DNA of 35,318 nucleotides from contig WQYZ01000025.1 of assembly GCA_009780985.1 (NCBI GenBank), forward strand, positions 1-35,318, given 5' to 3'. This stretch comes from Oscillospiraceae bacterium (lineage in GTDB: Bacteria > Bacillota > Clostridia > Oscillospirales > WRJC01). Under the pieces are notes generated by a model that made no database searches, was not told the origin of the DNA, and worked only from the letters and a program-made list of their open reading frames with translations. The position numbers and the translations under genes are program-made. This document shows, in pieces, positions 6,444 through 14,944 of this stretch. Numbering within the stretch: position 1 is the first letter of the stretch; the number at the start of each line of letters is the position of its first letter.

Positions 6444-7505
6444 TCAAGATAATAACTGAAATATTACATCTGCCAAACCGCACAGCACACCTGATATCAG
6501 GAAAACCAACGCGGCGTATCTGAATACTTTCCCACCGTCTATAGGCAAATTCCCTATGATTTTGCCTGTTTGTCCGTTCATCGCGTATATATACTGTTTG
6601 TCTTTAAAATTCGAATACAGTATCCATACAGGCAGTAATCCGTATTTGGACGATACATTATCCACGCGCTTTTTATCTACTGTTCTTCTGACAATAGCAT
6701 ATTTGTGTAAACTCGCCTTTATTTTATTTTCAGCAGAACCGTCAAATCTCTCCTTTGCCCTGTCATAAACCTGATTTCTATCCTCGTCATATCTTTCGGC
6801 TAAAAATCCCGACAAATAATTTGACGAAAACTCAGTAAGTTTTGAAAAATCAAAAGGTTCGATTGAATCCATTATATCGTCGGGAGTTCTCGACGATGCG
6901 TCTACCGGAATATCCTCTATATGTATTGCCCCTTCTCTCGAAACGCCGAAAACGTCCGTTTTTGTTATCTCATAATTGCCGCTTCGTCTTACTGTCACTA
7001 TATCGCCCTCGCCCTGCATGTTAAAACCAACGTCGCCGTTATAAAGCCAGAACGGTATGTAAACCCCGGTTAATTTTTCTATATTCTGGTCGCTTTTATA
7101 AGCATCGGGAACAAACCTTTTATTTTTCAGATAATTCTTAAATGCGCTTAACGCCTCGTCTTTTGTATTCTGGAAAGGTATGACTACGTCGGGCTTGAAT
7201 ACGCCGGACAACTGACTTCCCAAAGTTATCGGTCTTTGGCAGTAAACGCAGAAAGTGGCGGACGTGACGTTATCCGTAAACACTTCGCCGCCGCAGTAAC
7301 TGCACTTGTAGACTTTTGTGTCGGCGTCCGACATAAATTCCACCGTGTCATTGGAATTGTCCGCCGCCGCGTTTGTACCCTCAGCACCCACGTCTAGATC
7401 TTTTTCCGTATACTCCGAATCGCACCATTCGCACTTCCATTTTTGCAAAGTGGGATTAAATTTCAAATCCGCACCGCAATTCAGACATTTTAATGATTTT
7501 ACCAT
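6444..7505 (-). CDS. ydjG: Zinc-ribbon membrane protein, YdjG-like (TFIIB-type ribbon)
   Basis: The 353-residue protein starts with two zinc ribbons: CLNCG...CEWC (residues about 7-29) and CSYCG...CVYC (about 68-92). A conserved domain follows with FKPDVVIPFQNTKDEAL, GVYIPFWLYNGDV and KYGLLPVWILYSNFKDK. A C-terminal hydrophobic segment (FRYAALVFLISGVLCGLADVIF) acts as a membrane anchor. This is the YdjG type found with TPM and SPFH partners; in Bacillus subtilis the three form a membrane complex that recruits PspA. CGGAG is 8 nt before the ATG. The stop abuts the ydjH-like reading frame. No pspA gene is visible nearby. Confidence 0.8.
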   Translation of the reverse strand: MVKSLKCLNCGADLKFNPTLQKWKCEWCDSEYTEKDLDVGAEGTNAAADNSNDTVEFMSDADTKVYKCSYCGGEVFTDNVTSATFCVYCQRPITLGSQLSGVFKPDVVIPFQNTKDEALSAFKNYLKNKRFVPDAYKSDQNIEKLTGVYIPFWLYNGDVGFNMQGEGDIVTVRRSGNYEITKTDVFGVSREGAIHIEDIPVDASSRTPDDIMDSIEPFDFSKLTEFSSNYLSGFLAERYDEDRNQVYDRAKERFDGSAENKIKASLHKYAIVRRTVDKKRVDNVSSKYGLLPVWILYSNFKDKQYIYAMNGQTGKIIGNLPIDGGKVFRYAALVFLISGVLCGLADVIFQLLS

Positions 7506-7595
7506 ATATAAATCTCCGCTTGAATTTTAATGTTTTTTGCAATTTAAAAAAAGCTATGTTAAAAATATATTTTGATATAGTGTAGAAAATGCGTA

Positions 7596-8525
7596 TTATC
7601 TGTACATTTTAATATCAAGCCATTTAATAAGCATATTTTTTAACGCATTTATACTTGTAATACCGGCAATGTCAATACCAATATCATTGGCAATCTCTCC
7701 TATATGAACCCCGCCCCAAAAGTGCAGTATATATGAAGCCGTTAGCATTTCATAAAAGCTGTCATTTTTATAATCGCCAAAAAATACGTCCATCATAACG
7801 GGCTCATAACCCAAACAATATAAAATGCTTCCCCAGTCATAGCAAGAAGGCGCAATAACGCTTTCGGCAAAATCAATCAAATTCAAACGTCCTTGTTTGT
7901 CTATAATAATATTGCTGTCATTTAAATCGCCATGATTGAATACAAATTCCGAAAAATTGGCATTTGCTATATAACGTTTTCTTTCTTCTTTGAACGGTTC
8001 TGGCATATGATTCCATAGATTATGATTTATCCTGTCAGGGTCATCGCAACGCATTATTTCTATGCCAGCCGCACAACTTATTTTGTTTTTCAATTCTTTT
8101 AACTTCAATGCAAATTCTACTTTTTCAGCATGATTAAAAGCAGGCATAGCCTTTTCTGCATCAACTCCGTCAATATAATTCATAACAATATACGGGAAAC
8201 TATATATACTGTCATAAACTATCCCGTTACAGATTATATCGGGAGTAAGAACACCTAAATTTTTGCAGAATTTCATCGCTTTTAATTCGGTGTCATACTC
8301 TGGCTCATTCCAAAATTTAGCTTCCGGGGGATTGAATATCTTGACGATAGTGTTTTCTACACGGAATACTGCGTAAGGAGGTTCATGATTAACAGACGCT
8401 TCATTAAATTTTAATTTATTAGTTTCATAGATATATTTTATCAGCGGTATAAAATTTTCTTTTGACTGTCTAAGCCTATACCATATGTCTCCATTTATCA
8501 TTGCTTCCGTGAAAAAATTTTTCAT
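7596..8525 (-). CDS. APH/ChoK-fold small-molecule kinase
   Basis: The 309-residue protein belongs to the aminoglycoside phosphotransferase/choline kinase fold. Evidence is the phosphate-anchoring lysine in NTIVKIF, the hinge-like SFPYIVMNYIDG, the catalytic loop FNHGDLNDSNIIID and the metal-binding NLIDFAES. The substrate cannot be read from sequence; it need not be an antibiotic, since most chromosomal members are not resistance enzymes. It sits 15 nt after the YdjI-like gene and 90 nt before the YdjG-like gene, all on one strand, so it is probably cotranscribed with the stress module. GAGGT lies 9 nt before the ATG. No membrane segment is seen. Confidence 0.78.
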   Translation of the reverse strand: MKNFFTEAMINGDIWYRLRQSKENFIPLIKYIYETNKLKFNEASVNHEPPYAVFRVENTIVKIFNPPEAKFWNEPEYDTELKAMKFCKNLGVLTPDIICNGIVYDSIYSFPYIVMNYIDGVDAEKAMPAFNHAEKVEFALKLKELKNKISCAAGIEIMRCDDPDRINHNLWNHMPEPFKEERKRYIANANFSEFVFNHGDLNDSNIIIDKQGRLNLIDFAESVIAPSCYDWGSILYCLGYEPVMMDVFFGDYKNDSFYEMLTASYILHFWGGVHIGEIANDIGIDIAGITSINALKNMLIKWLDIKMYR

Positions 8526-8540
8526 TCATTAATTACCTCA

Positions 8541-9884
8541 TTAAAATTTCGTGCCGCATTCGGGGCAGAATTTCGGCGGTTTAGATTGGTCTTCCGGAGT
8601 CCAGCCGCATTTCGGGCAGACGATTTTCTCCGGGCGCGCCTTACCGCATTCAGAACAGAATTTCCCAGTATTAACCGCCCCGCAACCGCACGTCCATGTT
8701 CCCGTGTTTTCGGGTTTCTTCGCGCCGCACTCCTCGCAGAACTTGCCCGTGCTTACATGACCGCAGGCGGCGCACGTCCACGCGTCTGCCGCCGCATTAT
8801 TTGACTGCATCTGCTGTGCCTGTTGAGCTTGCTTTTCGTCCTTTTGTTCTTTAGCCATGTTAAATAAACTCGCCGCCGCGTTTGAACCGCCGGTTCCCTG
8901 CGCCATGCCAAGCCCCATGAAACCGGTCATGGCTCCGGCTTGATTTTTAGCCGCGTCTTCCATGGCGTTAGCCTGCGCCGTGACTAATCTTGCGCCTGCC
9001 ATACCCGGATCGGTATGTATCGCAGTTTCCTGAAGCTGTGCGATTTTCTTCGCCGATTCGTCGTCGACGGTTATGCTCTCGACAGCGAAAGATTTGATTT
9101 CTATACCCCTGTCGGTGCCCCATTTCGGTCCGACTGCTTCATTTACATATTTGCCCAATTCTTCGGGATACATCGTCAACTGATCGTACGGTATTTTTGT
9201 CATCGCGATTTTCCCTAAGGCAGGGTTCAACGCGGACATTATCTCGGCTTTCATTGTCATCATCAAAGTATCTTTTGTATAAACGTCCGTAATATTGCCC
9301 GCCAAATTTTTATAGAACAGCAGCGGGTCTGAGACGTGGAAAGTGTACATTCCGAATCCCTGAACCTGCACGACTATGCTCTTGTCGAAATCCGGGTCGT
9401 AATGTCTGAACGGGATTTTACCCCAGCCTATTTTATTGTTTATTATTTCCTTAGTATTTACATAATAGACTTTCTGCTGGTCCGTAGGCGCGCCTCCGGC
9501 GGCAAATCTCTTGCCTATCTGCATAAAACTGCTCTTTAAATCTTTTAATCCGCCGCCTAAAAGAGACGGCTGAAGCTGGGTGTTATAAACATACTGACCC
9601 GGTTCCGCGCAGTAATCAACGACTTTTCCGTTCTCGATTATCAGCATACACTGACCGTCGGCGACATTGATTTTTGAACCGTTTGAAATTATATTTTCCG
9701 ACCCTTTATTATTTACCGAACGCGACTGCTGTGGTTTTTTGCCTACAGCCATAAGATTACTGTCCGACAAAGAATCGCAGGTTATAAAATCAACCCACTG
9801 GTCGGCTAAAACTCCCCCTACAGAATTGACGCCCGCTCCGACTACTCCGCCTATAGCGTTGGCAGCCATTTGAATCAAACCCAT
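8541..9884 (-). CDS. ydjI: SPFH-domain protein with three C-terminal zinc ribbons, YdjI-like
   Basis: The protein of 447 residues opens with a Gly/Val-rich segment (IGGVVGAGVNSVGGV). An SPFH/Band-7-like domain of the 'virion core protein' type follows: VADGQCMLIIENGKVVDYCAEPGQY, VYYVNTKEI, WGKIPFRHYDPDFDKSIVVQVQGFGMYTFHV. Next are an Ala/Gln-rich helical stretch and three zinc ribbons (CAACG...CEEC, CGCG...CSEC, CPKCG...CPEC). YdjI of Bacillus subtilis has the same core and ribbons and works at the membrane with YdjG, YdjH and PspA. Here it is the first gene of the probable operon. AAAGGAG precedes the ATG by 10 nt. At 447 residues it is longer than YdjI, because of the extra ribbons and linker. 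Confidence 0.84.
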   Translation of the reverse strand: MGLIQMAANAIGGVVGAGVNSVGGVLADQWVDFITCDSLSDSNLMAVGKKPQQSRSVNNKGSENIISNGSKINVADGQCMLIIENGKVVDYCAEPGQYVYNTQLQPSLLGGGLKDLKSSFMQIGKRFAAGGAPTDQQKVYYVNTKEIINNKIGWGKIPFRHYDPDFDKSIVVQVQGFGMYTFHVSDPLLFYKNLAGNITDVYTKDTLMMTMKAEIMSALNPALGKIAMTKIPYDQLTMYPEELGKYVNEAVGPKWGTDRGIEIKSFAVESITVDDESAKKIAQLQETAIHTDPGMAGARLVTAQANAMEDAAKNQAGAMTGFMGLGMAQGTGGSNAAASLFNMAKEQKDEKQAQQAQQMQSNNAAADAWTCAACGHVSTGKFCEECGAKKPENTGTWTCGCGAVNTGKFCSECGKARPEKIVCPKCGWTPEDQSKPPKFCPECGTKF

Positions 9885-10106
9885 ATATCAAAATCTCCTT
9901 TGTAACTTAATTTATTTTCCTAAATTATCGAATTTAATTTAAGTATTATTAATGTAAACTTAAAACAAACTTCATTTTATATCATAAAATATAACAGAAA
10001 TATGTAAAATAAATAACGTAATTTTGTGAATTTTTTGAATAACCACTGACAATTAAGTGTAACTATACACGGCAGAAGAAATGCAGAAGAAAATAAGATA
10101 AATTAG

Positions 10107-10135
10107 TTGCATTTCCTCACTCGATATGATATACT
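10107..10135 (+). promoter_or_regulatory. Promoter of the amino-acid ABC importer
   Basis: TTGCAT (10107-10112) and TATACT (10130-10135) are 17 nt apart, giving a good sigma-A promoter about 35 nt before the receptor gene. The rest of the 285-base divergent gap (9885-10169) is AT-rich; I see no clear promoter for the minus-strand ydjI operon in it. Confidence 0.65.
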
Positions 10136-10169
10136 ATATATTATATTAAATACATAAGGAGTGATTCTG

Positions 10170-10994
10170 TTGAAGAAATTTTCAATATTTTCAGTATTTA
10201 TTTTATTATTTCTAATCGTATTACCGATATTTACAGCAGCCGGCTGTGCGTCTGCGACCGGCAAACTGGCAAAAATTCAAAGTAAAGGCGAAATTGTGGT
10301 GTACACCGACCCCAATTTTCCTCCTTTTGAATCCTCAGACGGCAACGGGGTTAAGGGAGTGGATATTGAAATTGCCAAGGCTATTGCAACGGAACTTGGC
10401 GTGACGGCTACGTTTAAAGAGGCAAATTTTGACTCGATTTTAATGGCTATAAAAGGCGGCAAGGGCGATATCGCAATTTCAGGTTTTACTATTACGGATG
10501 AACGGAAGAAAAGCGTGGATTTTTCGGAACCGTATATCGAATCTGTGCAATATTTAATTCTGCCGAATGATTCGACCATTGCAGTTATGGAAGATTTAGC
10601 CGGAAAAAGAGTCGGAGTGGCGAAAGGCTACACAGGTCAGTTTTTAATGGACAGTGAAACAAGTAAGGACGATAATGGCAATGCGGGAGTTTTATATAAC
10701 AAAAACACGCAAATTAAAGAATATAACAGCGCAATGGAGGCAGTATTGGACATGAACGCGGGAAGAATTGACGCCGTAGTAATGGACCAGTATGTGGCGG
10801 AAAATATTGTGTCGCAGAACGCCGACATTCAGGCAATAGAATTAGTTTATCAAAACGGAAGTGCCGCTTCCGAAGAATATGGAGTGGCGGTTCCGAAAGG
10901 CAACGAGGATTTAGTGGAAAAAATAAATCAGGTGATTGAACAGCTCAAAGCAGATGGGAAAATTCCCGAATGGATGGTTCAATTTTCTCAATAA
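10170..10994 (+). CDS. Polar amino-acid ABC transporter, substrate-binding lipoprotein
   Basis: This is a family-3 periplasmic-type receptor of 274 residues. It has a lipoprotein signal with lipobox TAAGC, then the typical opening GEIVVYTDPNFPPFES, NGVKGVDIEIAKAIA and GDIAISGFTITDERKKSVDFSEPY, which is the family signature for binding of polar amino acids. VGVAKGYTGQF and the DAVVMDQYVAE block complete the second lobe. The track begins at GTG 10161, which overlaps the AAGGAG ribosome site; TTG at 10170 lies 8 nt after that site and gives a normal signal peptide, so it is chosen. It heads a three-gene importer operon. Which amino acid is bound cannot be decided from sequence. Confidence 0.9.
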   Translation: MKKFSIFSVFILLFLIVLPIFTAAGCASATGKLAKIQSKGEIVVYTDPNFPPFESSDGNGVKGVDIEIAKAIATELGVTATFKEANFDSILMAIKGGKGDIAISGFTITDERKKSVDFSEPYIESVQYLILPNDSTIAVMEDLAGKRVGVAKGYTGQFLMDSETSKDDNGNAGVLYNKNTQIKEYNSAMEAVLDMNAGRIDAVVMDQYVAENIVSQNADIQAIELVYQNGSAASEEYGVAVPKGNEDLVEKINQVIEQLKADGKIPEWMVQFSQ

Positions 10995-11016
10995 CGATTA
11001 ATGTATATTTTTATTT

Positions 11017-11064
11017 GTATGGGCGGACATGCTGAACAGAGTTCGGCAATTCGTCCGCCTATAC
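11017..11064. repeat. Long imperfect palindrome between receptor and permease genes
   Basis: GTAT, GGCGGAC and GCTGAAC pair with GTTCGGC, GTCCGCC and (A)TAC around a 3-nt AGA loop, with small internal bulges. The structure begins 22 nt after the receptor stop. Hairpins at this place in ABC importer operons can protect the upstream mRNA and keep receptor levels above permease levels; that role is inferred. It shares the GGGCGG/CCGCC core with other palindromes here. Confidence 0.72.
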
Positions 11065-11112
11065 TTTCTGTCTGAATAAAAATCGTATATTTTGGGAGAA
11101 AATTAAAAAATT

Positions 11113-11823
11113 ATGAAACAAGTATGGGATTGGCTGACTTATCAAATTCATATTACTTTTGTCGAAGCAGACCGTTATAAGCTGTTTTTGGAAGGTTTCC
11201 GCAATACGCTTATAATAGCGGTAGGCGCGGCGGCAATCGGCGTAATAATCGGTTCGATAGTGGCGATGGTGCGCGTATATCATGCGCAGACTGGCCGCCT
11301 GAAAATCATCGATGCTGTGTTTGGCGCGTACTTGGCGGTATTCCGCGGCACGCCTATTGTAGTCCAGCTTTTAATCATGTATTATATCGTTTTCCAAAGC
11401 GTCGACAACGGTTTGATTGTGGCAGTTCTGGCGTTCGGTATCAATTCAGGCTCATATGTGGCGGAAATTATCCGCGCCGGGATCTTAGCCGTCGATATCG
11501 GTCAGACTGAAGCCGGACGCTCGCTTGGATTGTCCGCTTTAAAAACCCTGACGCTTATCGTACTGCCGCAGGCGGTTAAAAACATTCTGCCGGCGTTGGG
11601 CAACGAGTTTATCACGCTGCTGAAAGAAACATCGGTTGCCGGATATGTTGCGATAAGGGATTTGGCAAGGGCGGGCGAGAATGTGCGTTCCGTCACTTTG
11701 GAACCGTATTTTTCGCTTCTGTTTATCGCGTTGGTCTATTTTATTTTGGTGCTTTGCCTGACTAAACTGCTTAAAATCGCTGAAAGGGGGCTGGCAAAAA
11801 GTGACAGAAGTAATAGGCGTTAA
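11113..11823 (+). CDS. Polar amino-acid ABC transporter permease
   Basis: This is a HisM/GlnP-type inner-membrane permease of 236 residues with several hydrophobic helices. It carries the family blocks [37 protein letters not shown] and the EAA loop [42 protein letters not shown], which contacts the ATPase. The start is the first ATG; the best Shine-Dalgarno-like match (GGGAG) is about 14 nt away, so the site is weak. The 3' end overlaps the ATPase gene by 23 nt, a sign of coupled translation. Codon usage is visibly richer in G and C than in most of the window, as is the ATPase gene. Confidence 0.93.
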   Translation: MKQVWDWLTYQIHITFVEADRYKLFLEGFRNTLIIAVGAAAIGVIIGSIVAMVRVYHAQTGRLKIIDAVFGAYLAVFRGTPIVVQLLIMYYIVFQSVDNGLIVAVLAFGINSGSYVAEIIRAGILAVDIGQTEAGRSLGLSALKTLTLIVLPQAVKNILPALGNEFITLLKETSVAGYVAIRDLARAGENVRSVTLEPYFSLLFIALVYFILVLCLTKLLKIAERGLAKSDRSNRR

Positions 11824-12532
11824 AGATTTACATAAAAGTTTCGGTGAAATTGAGGTATTGAAAGGCATTAATTACACTGTTAATAAAGGCGAAAAAATCG
11901 TTATTGTCGGTCCGAGCGGCTCCGGCAAAAGCACTTTTCTGCGCTGCCTTAATCTTCTGGAACAGCCGACTTTCGGACAAATTGTTTTTGACGGGGAGGA
12001 TATTACCCATGCGAATAAACGTCTGAATCAGGTGCGGCAGAAAATGGGCATGGTCTTTCAGAATTTTAATTTATTCCCGCATTTAACCGTGAGAAATAAT
12101 ATCACATTGGCGCCGGTTCAGCTTAAAGTAATGAGCGGCGAAGAAGCGAACCGCCGCGCGGACGCTCTGCTGACCCGTATCGGTCTGTTGGATAAAGCCG
12201 AAACTTACCCGAATATGCTTTCGGGCGGGCAGAAACAGCGCATTGCCATTTTGCGGTCATTGGCTATGAATCCCGACGTTATGCTGTTTGACGAGCCAAC
12301 ATCCGCTTTAGACCCCGAAATGGTGGGCGAGGTTTTATCGCTGATGAAAGACTTAGCCGCCGACGGCATGACAATGATTGTGGTGACGCATGAAATGGGG
12401 TTTGCCAAAGAAGTGGCGACAAGCGTGCTGTTTATGGACGGAGGTCAGATTTTGGAGGAAGCTCCGCCGGAGCAGTTTTTCACATCCCCCAAACACCCGC
12501 GATTAGTGGATTTTTTATCTAAAGTGCTGTGA
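11801..12532 (+). CDS. Polar amino-acid ABC transporter ATPase
   Basis: The 243-residue ATPase powers the importer encoded just upstream. All nucleotide-binding motifs are present: Walker [11 protein letters not shown]-loop [14 protein letters not shown], signature [11 protein letters not shown], Walker [15 protein letters not shown] and switch His VVTHEMGF. These are the hallmarks of the GlnQ/HisP group. Initiation is at GTG with GAAAGGGGG about 10 nt upstream, inside the end of the permease gene. A hairpin with a T-run follows the stop by about 35 nt. Confidence 0.95.
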   Translation: MTEVIGVKDLHKSFGEIEVLKGINYTVNKGEKIVIVGPSGSGKSTFLRCLNLLEQPTFGQIVFDGEDITHANKRLNQVRQKMGMVFQNFNLFPHLTVRNNITLAPVQLKVMSGEEANRRADALLTRIGLLDKAETYPNMLSGGQKQRIAILRSLAMNPDVMLFDEPTSALDPEMVGEVLSLMKDLAADGMTMIVVTHEMGFAKEVATSVLFMDGGQILEEAPPEQFFTSPKHPRLVDFLSKVL

Positions 12533-12567
12533 AAATTTCAAAAAACTTATTTATAGATATATCAAAG

Positions 12568-12594
12568 AAACGCCGCGATAAAACAGCGTTTTTT
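12568..12594 (+). terminator. Terminator of the amino-acid importer operon
   Basis: AAACGC (12568-12573) pairs with GCGTTT (12586-12591), and the run continues TTT. The 6-bp stem with a 12-nt loop is modest, but its place just after the operon fits a rho-independent terminator. Confidence 0.55.
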
Positions 12595-12614
12595 GCACTA
12601 TTCCGGTTATTTGT

Positions 12615-14135
12615 TTATTGAAAAGCAGCCAGAAATGTATCGAGAGCTTTCTGATATTTATTTATGTTCTGGTCGTATTCTGACGCAAATTTGAACGAGG
12701 CGTCATTTACGCATGTGCGAACCATCCAGCCGGCATTGCCAAGCTGAGATGAAAATACTATTCCGAAATCGCAACTCAAGCCTTGGCGGATAATATCAAG
12801 CATGTCTTTGGACTCGTCGTCTCTAGCATATTTGCTCTTTAACGCTATATCGTAATATGCGGGAACAACGATTTTATTGCTTGCAACACATAACGCTTCA
12901 GTTATCAGTCCGGTAAAGTCAACATCTTTTACGTCAACAGGTATTCCGAACATAGTATGCTGGTCGCGTGACGAAGTTTTATACTGAGCCTGGTCTTTTG
13001 TCTGTTTAGGGTACGGCAGTATACCAAAATCCGTTTCAGTAGCTCTTAACTTTTCCGCGTCGCTTAATGTCGTCGGGAAAAATAAAATCTGATTGTCGGC
13101 GAACATATTGAGAACCATAGCGAGCAGTTGGTCATACTGATTGGAACTTATTAATTTTTTGAAATCAGGATTTTGACCGGTGTATGTCATACTGTCCGTA
13201 GAAGTCGCGAGATTATACATTGTCTGCGCCAAATTTAACACTTCCGGCGAGCCGAGATTAAAATACGGCACGCCCTTATCATCTTTCAATGTTGTCGGAA
13301 TATTGAACGCATTATGAAAATTGTTGAAAAACAAATCGTCGTCAAACAGCGCGCCGTACCGGTCTTCGCTGTACATTTTGCCGTCGCCGTTTAAATCTGC
13401 CGATACCCCTTTACACATCTCAATCATTTTATCGAGCGTCCATTCGCCATTTTTTACGAGAGTATACGGGTCGTCAAGATTGAAATTTTTAAGCATTCCT
13501 TTGTTAAAAAATATCACGTAAATAGTTTCCCAAAGATTTGTGGTTATATCGCCGGGCACAATATACAGTTTTCCATTTATCGTAAGTTCGTTGACGGCGT
13601 TCTGTGACCACCACGGTTCAGTCAGCCGCAAATGCGGGACGTCGAGAAGATTAAGATATAAGCCCGCGCTTATCATATTGCCTATATACGCCTCGTAGCC
13701 GTCAACCAAATCATATGCTCCGTCGCCGGACATGATTGAAGCTTTCAGCGTATTTATAAAAGTATCCTGATCCCCCCATTCCCCGGGAACAGGTATAACG
13801 TTTATTTTTACGTCATATTTATCTTCTACTGTCTGATTGCGTTTGAATACTGCGTCGTTTATAACGTCCCCGTTTTCTTCTTCGACGGAAAACTGCGCAA
13901 CCTGCGACGCTCTGGACATGATGTTAAACTCTCTTCCGTCATATGTTTTTTCGTCAAGGCCGTCGAATATATTTTCGGCGGTTGTCGTATTTTGGCTTGC
14001 GCCGTCGGATATATCGACGGCGGACGTGTCTGATTTATTATTGTCCGTATTGCTTTTGCTGCCTCCGCACGCCAAAAACAAAGGCAGAAGAACAACAATC
14101 ACGCCAATCAACGCTATTTTTTTCATTTTATTCAT
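12615..14135 (-). CDS. Extracellular solute-binding lipoprotein, paralogue of the gene at 1007-2500
   Basis: The 506-residue lipoprotein has signal MNKMKKIALIGVIVVLLPLFLAC with lipobox FLAC, then an Asn/Ser/Thr-rich linker. It aligns along its length with the receptor in the infC locus: YDGREFNI, GDVINDAVFKRNQTVEDKYDVKI, LYIVPGDITT, VIFFNKGML, GEWTLDKMIEM, DLNGDGKMYSEDRYG and SKYARDDESKDMLDII all have counterparts there. The Asp-rich loop resembles an EF-hand. It is probably an ABC receptor for a carbohydrate or other organic solute, but no permease or ATPase gene is adjacent: the neighbours are the amino-acid importer (convergent) and fchA (divergent). GAAAGGAT precedes the first ATG. The ligand is unknown. 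Confidence 0.87.
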   Translation of the reverse strand: MNKMKKIALIGVIVVLLPLFLACGGSKSNTDNNKSDTSAVDISDGASQNTTTAENIFDGLDEKTYDGREFNIMSRASQVAQFSVEEENGDVINDAVFKRNQTVEDKYDVKINVIPVPGEWGDQDTFINTLKASIMSGDGAYDLVDGYEAYIGNMISAGLYLNLLDVPHLRLTEPWWSQNAVNELTINGKLYIVPGDITTNLWETIYVIFFNKGMLKNFNLDDPYTLVKNGEWTLDKMIEMCKGVSADLNGDGKMYSEDRYGALFDDDLFFNNFHNAFNIPTTLKDDKGVPYFNLGSPEVLNLAQTMYNLATSTDSMTYTGQNPDFKKLISSNQYDQLLAMVLNMFADNQILFFPTTLSDAEKLRATETDFGILPYPKQTKDQAQYKTSSRDQHTMFGIPVDVKDVDFTGLITEALCVASNKIVVPAYYDIALKSKYARDDESKDMLDIIRQGLSCDFGIVFSSQLGNAGWMVRTCVNDASFKFASEYDQNINKYQKALDTFLAAFQ

Positions 14136-14277
14136 ATGGGTTATCCTTTCAATATAATTTTTAATCGACTTTCAGCATAATATTAACTCAATTTTAATAG
14201 AAAAATATGAACGTTAAATAAATAATTTTCATAAATTACTTTCAAAATTATACATATTTTTAAGATATTATAAATTT

Positions 14278-14304
14278 GTAGGGGCGGTAATATGCCGCCC
14301 GTAG
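14278..14304. repeat. GTAGGGGCGG palindromic repeat just before fchA
   Basis: GGGCGG-taatatg-CCGCCC (14282-14300) forms a 6-bp GC-only stem in AT-rich surroundings and begins GTAGGGGCG like the palindrome at 29739. It lies immediately upstream of the fchA ribosome site. An ATG inside it misled the ORF track start for fchA. Confidence 0.65.
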
Positions 14305-14318
14305 AAAAAGGAGAAATT

Positions 14319-14942
14319 ATGAAAAACATACATGAAGAATTACTTGCAGATTTTATACAACAACTATCTTCGAAAGATCCAATACCCGGCGGAGGGGGAG
14401 CAAGCGCACTAATCGGCGCAGTAAGCGCGGCATTATGTTCCATGGTGGCAAACCTGACATCTGGAAAGAAAAAATATATGGAATATCAGGCGGATATTGA
14501 CGAAATCCTTAGATTTACATCAATATCGGTTCCAAAACTGTTGGACCTGATTGAAAAGGACGCCGAAGTATTTGAGCCTCTTTCCGCCGCTTACGGTATT
14601 CCAAAAGATGCGACGGGCAGAGATGAAATACTCGAAAACGCGCTTGTTGCGGCGTGTTCCGTGCCAATACAAATATTAACAGAAATATCGGTTATTGTAG
14701 ATATTATAGAAAGCCTTTACGTAAAAGGCTCAAGGCTTCTGATAAGCGATGTTGCAGTCGCGGCTTCAGCCTGCCGTTGCGCTATAGAAAGCGCAATAAT
14801 GAACGTTTATATTAACACTAAACTGATGAAAAACCGGGATTACGCAACTCAGGTAAATGCAGAAGCAGAGGCTATATTCAGCGACGGCGTAAGACGATGC
14901 GACGCGGTATATCAAAAAATCAGCGATGAATTGAGGTCATAA
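14319..14942 (+). CDS. fchA: Methenyltetrahydrofolate cyclohydrolase, cyclodeaminase family
   Basis: The 207-residue protein belongs to the formiminotransferase-cyclodeaminase (FTCD_C) family; stand-alone members such as FchA hydrolyse 5,10-methenyl-THF to 10-formyl-THF. Family marks are the early Gly-rich PIPGGGGASALIGAVSAAL, MVANLTSGKKKY, and the helical C-terminal part with SDVAVAASACRCAIESAIMNV. The start at 14319 has AAAAGGAG 5 nt upstream; the track start at 14292 lies in a palindromic repeat and would add a meaningless MPPVEKGEI. Cyclodeaminase activity on formimino-THF is an alternative, but direct pairing with folD (2-nt gap) favours a one-carbon role. The enzyme is soluble and cytoplasmic. 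Confidence 0.88.
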   Translation: MKNIHEELLADFIQQLSSKDPIPGGGGASALIGAVSAALCSMVANLTSGKKKYMEYQADIDEILRFTSISVPKLLDLIEKDAEVFEPLSAAYGIPKDATGRDEILENALVAACSVPIQILTEISVIVDIIESLYVKGSRLLISDVAVAASACRCAIESAIMNVYINTKLMKNRDYATQVNAEAEAIFSDGVRRCDAVYQKISDELRS

Positions 14943-14944
14943 TT

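Noticed and set aside
7596-8525. Aminoglycoside resistance gene
   Set aside because: The fold is APH-like, but the sequence is not one I recognise as a resistance class and the setting is a chromosomal stress operon.
8551-8804. Two overlapping plus-strand ORFs of about 70 aa
   Set aside because: They are antisense to the zinc-ribbon end of the YdjI-like gene and only mirror its Cys/Gly codons.
14292-14318. Nine extra N-terminal codons of fchA in the track
   Set aside because: They come from the GGGCGG palindrome; the ATG at 14319 has a proper Shine-Dalgarno and matches the family N-terminus.
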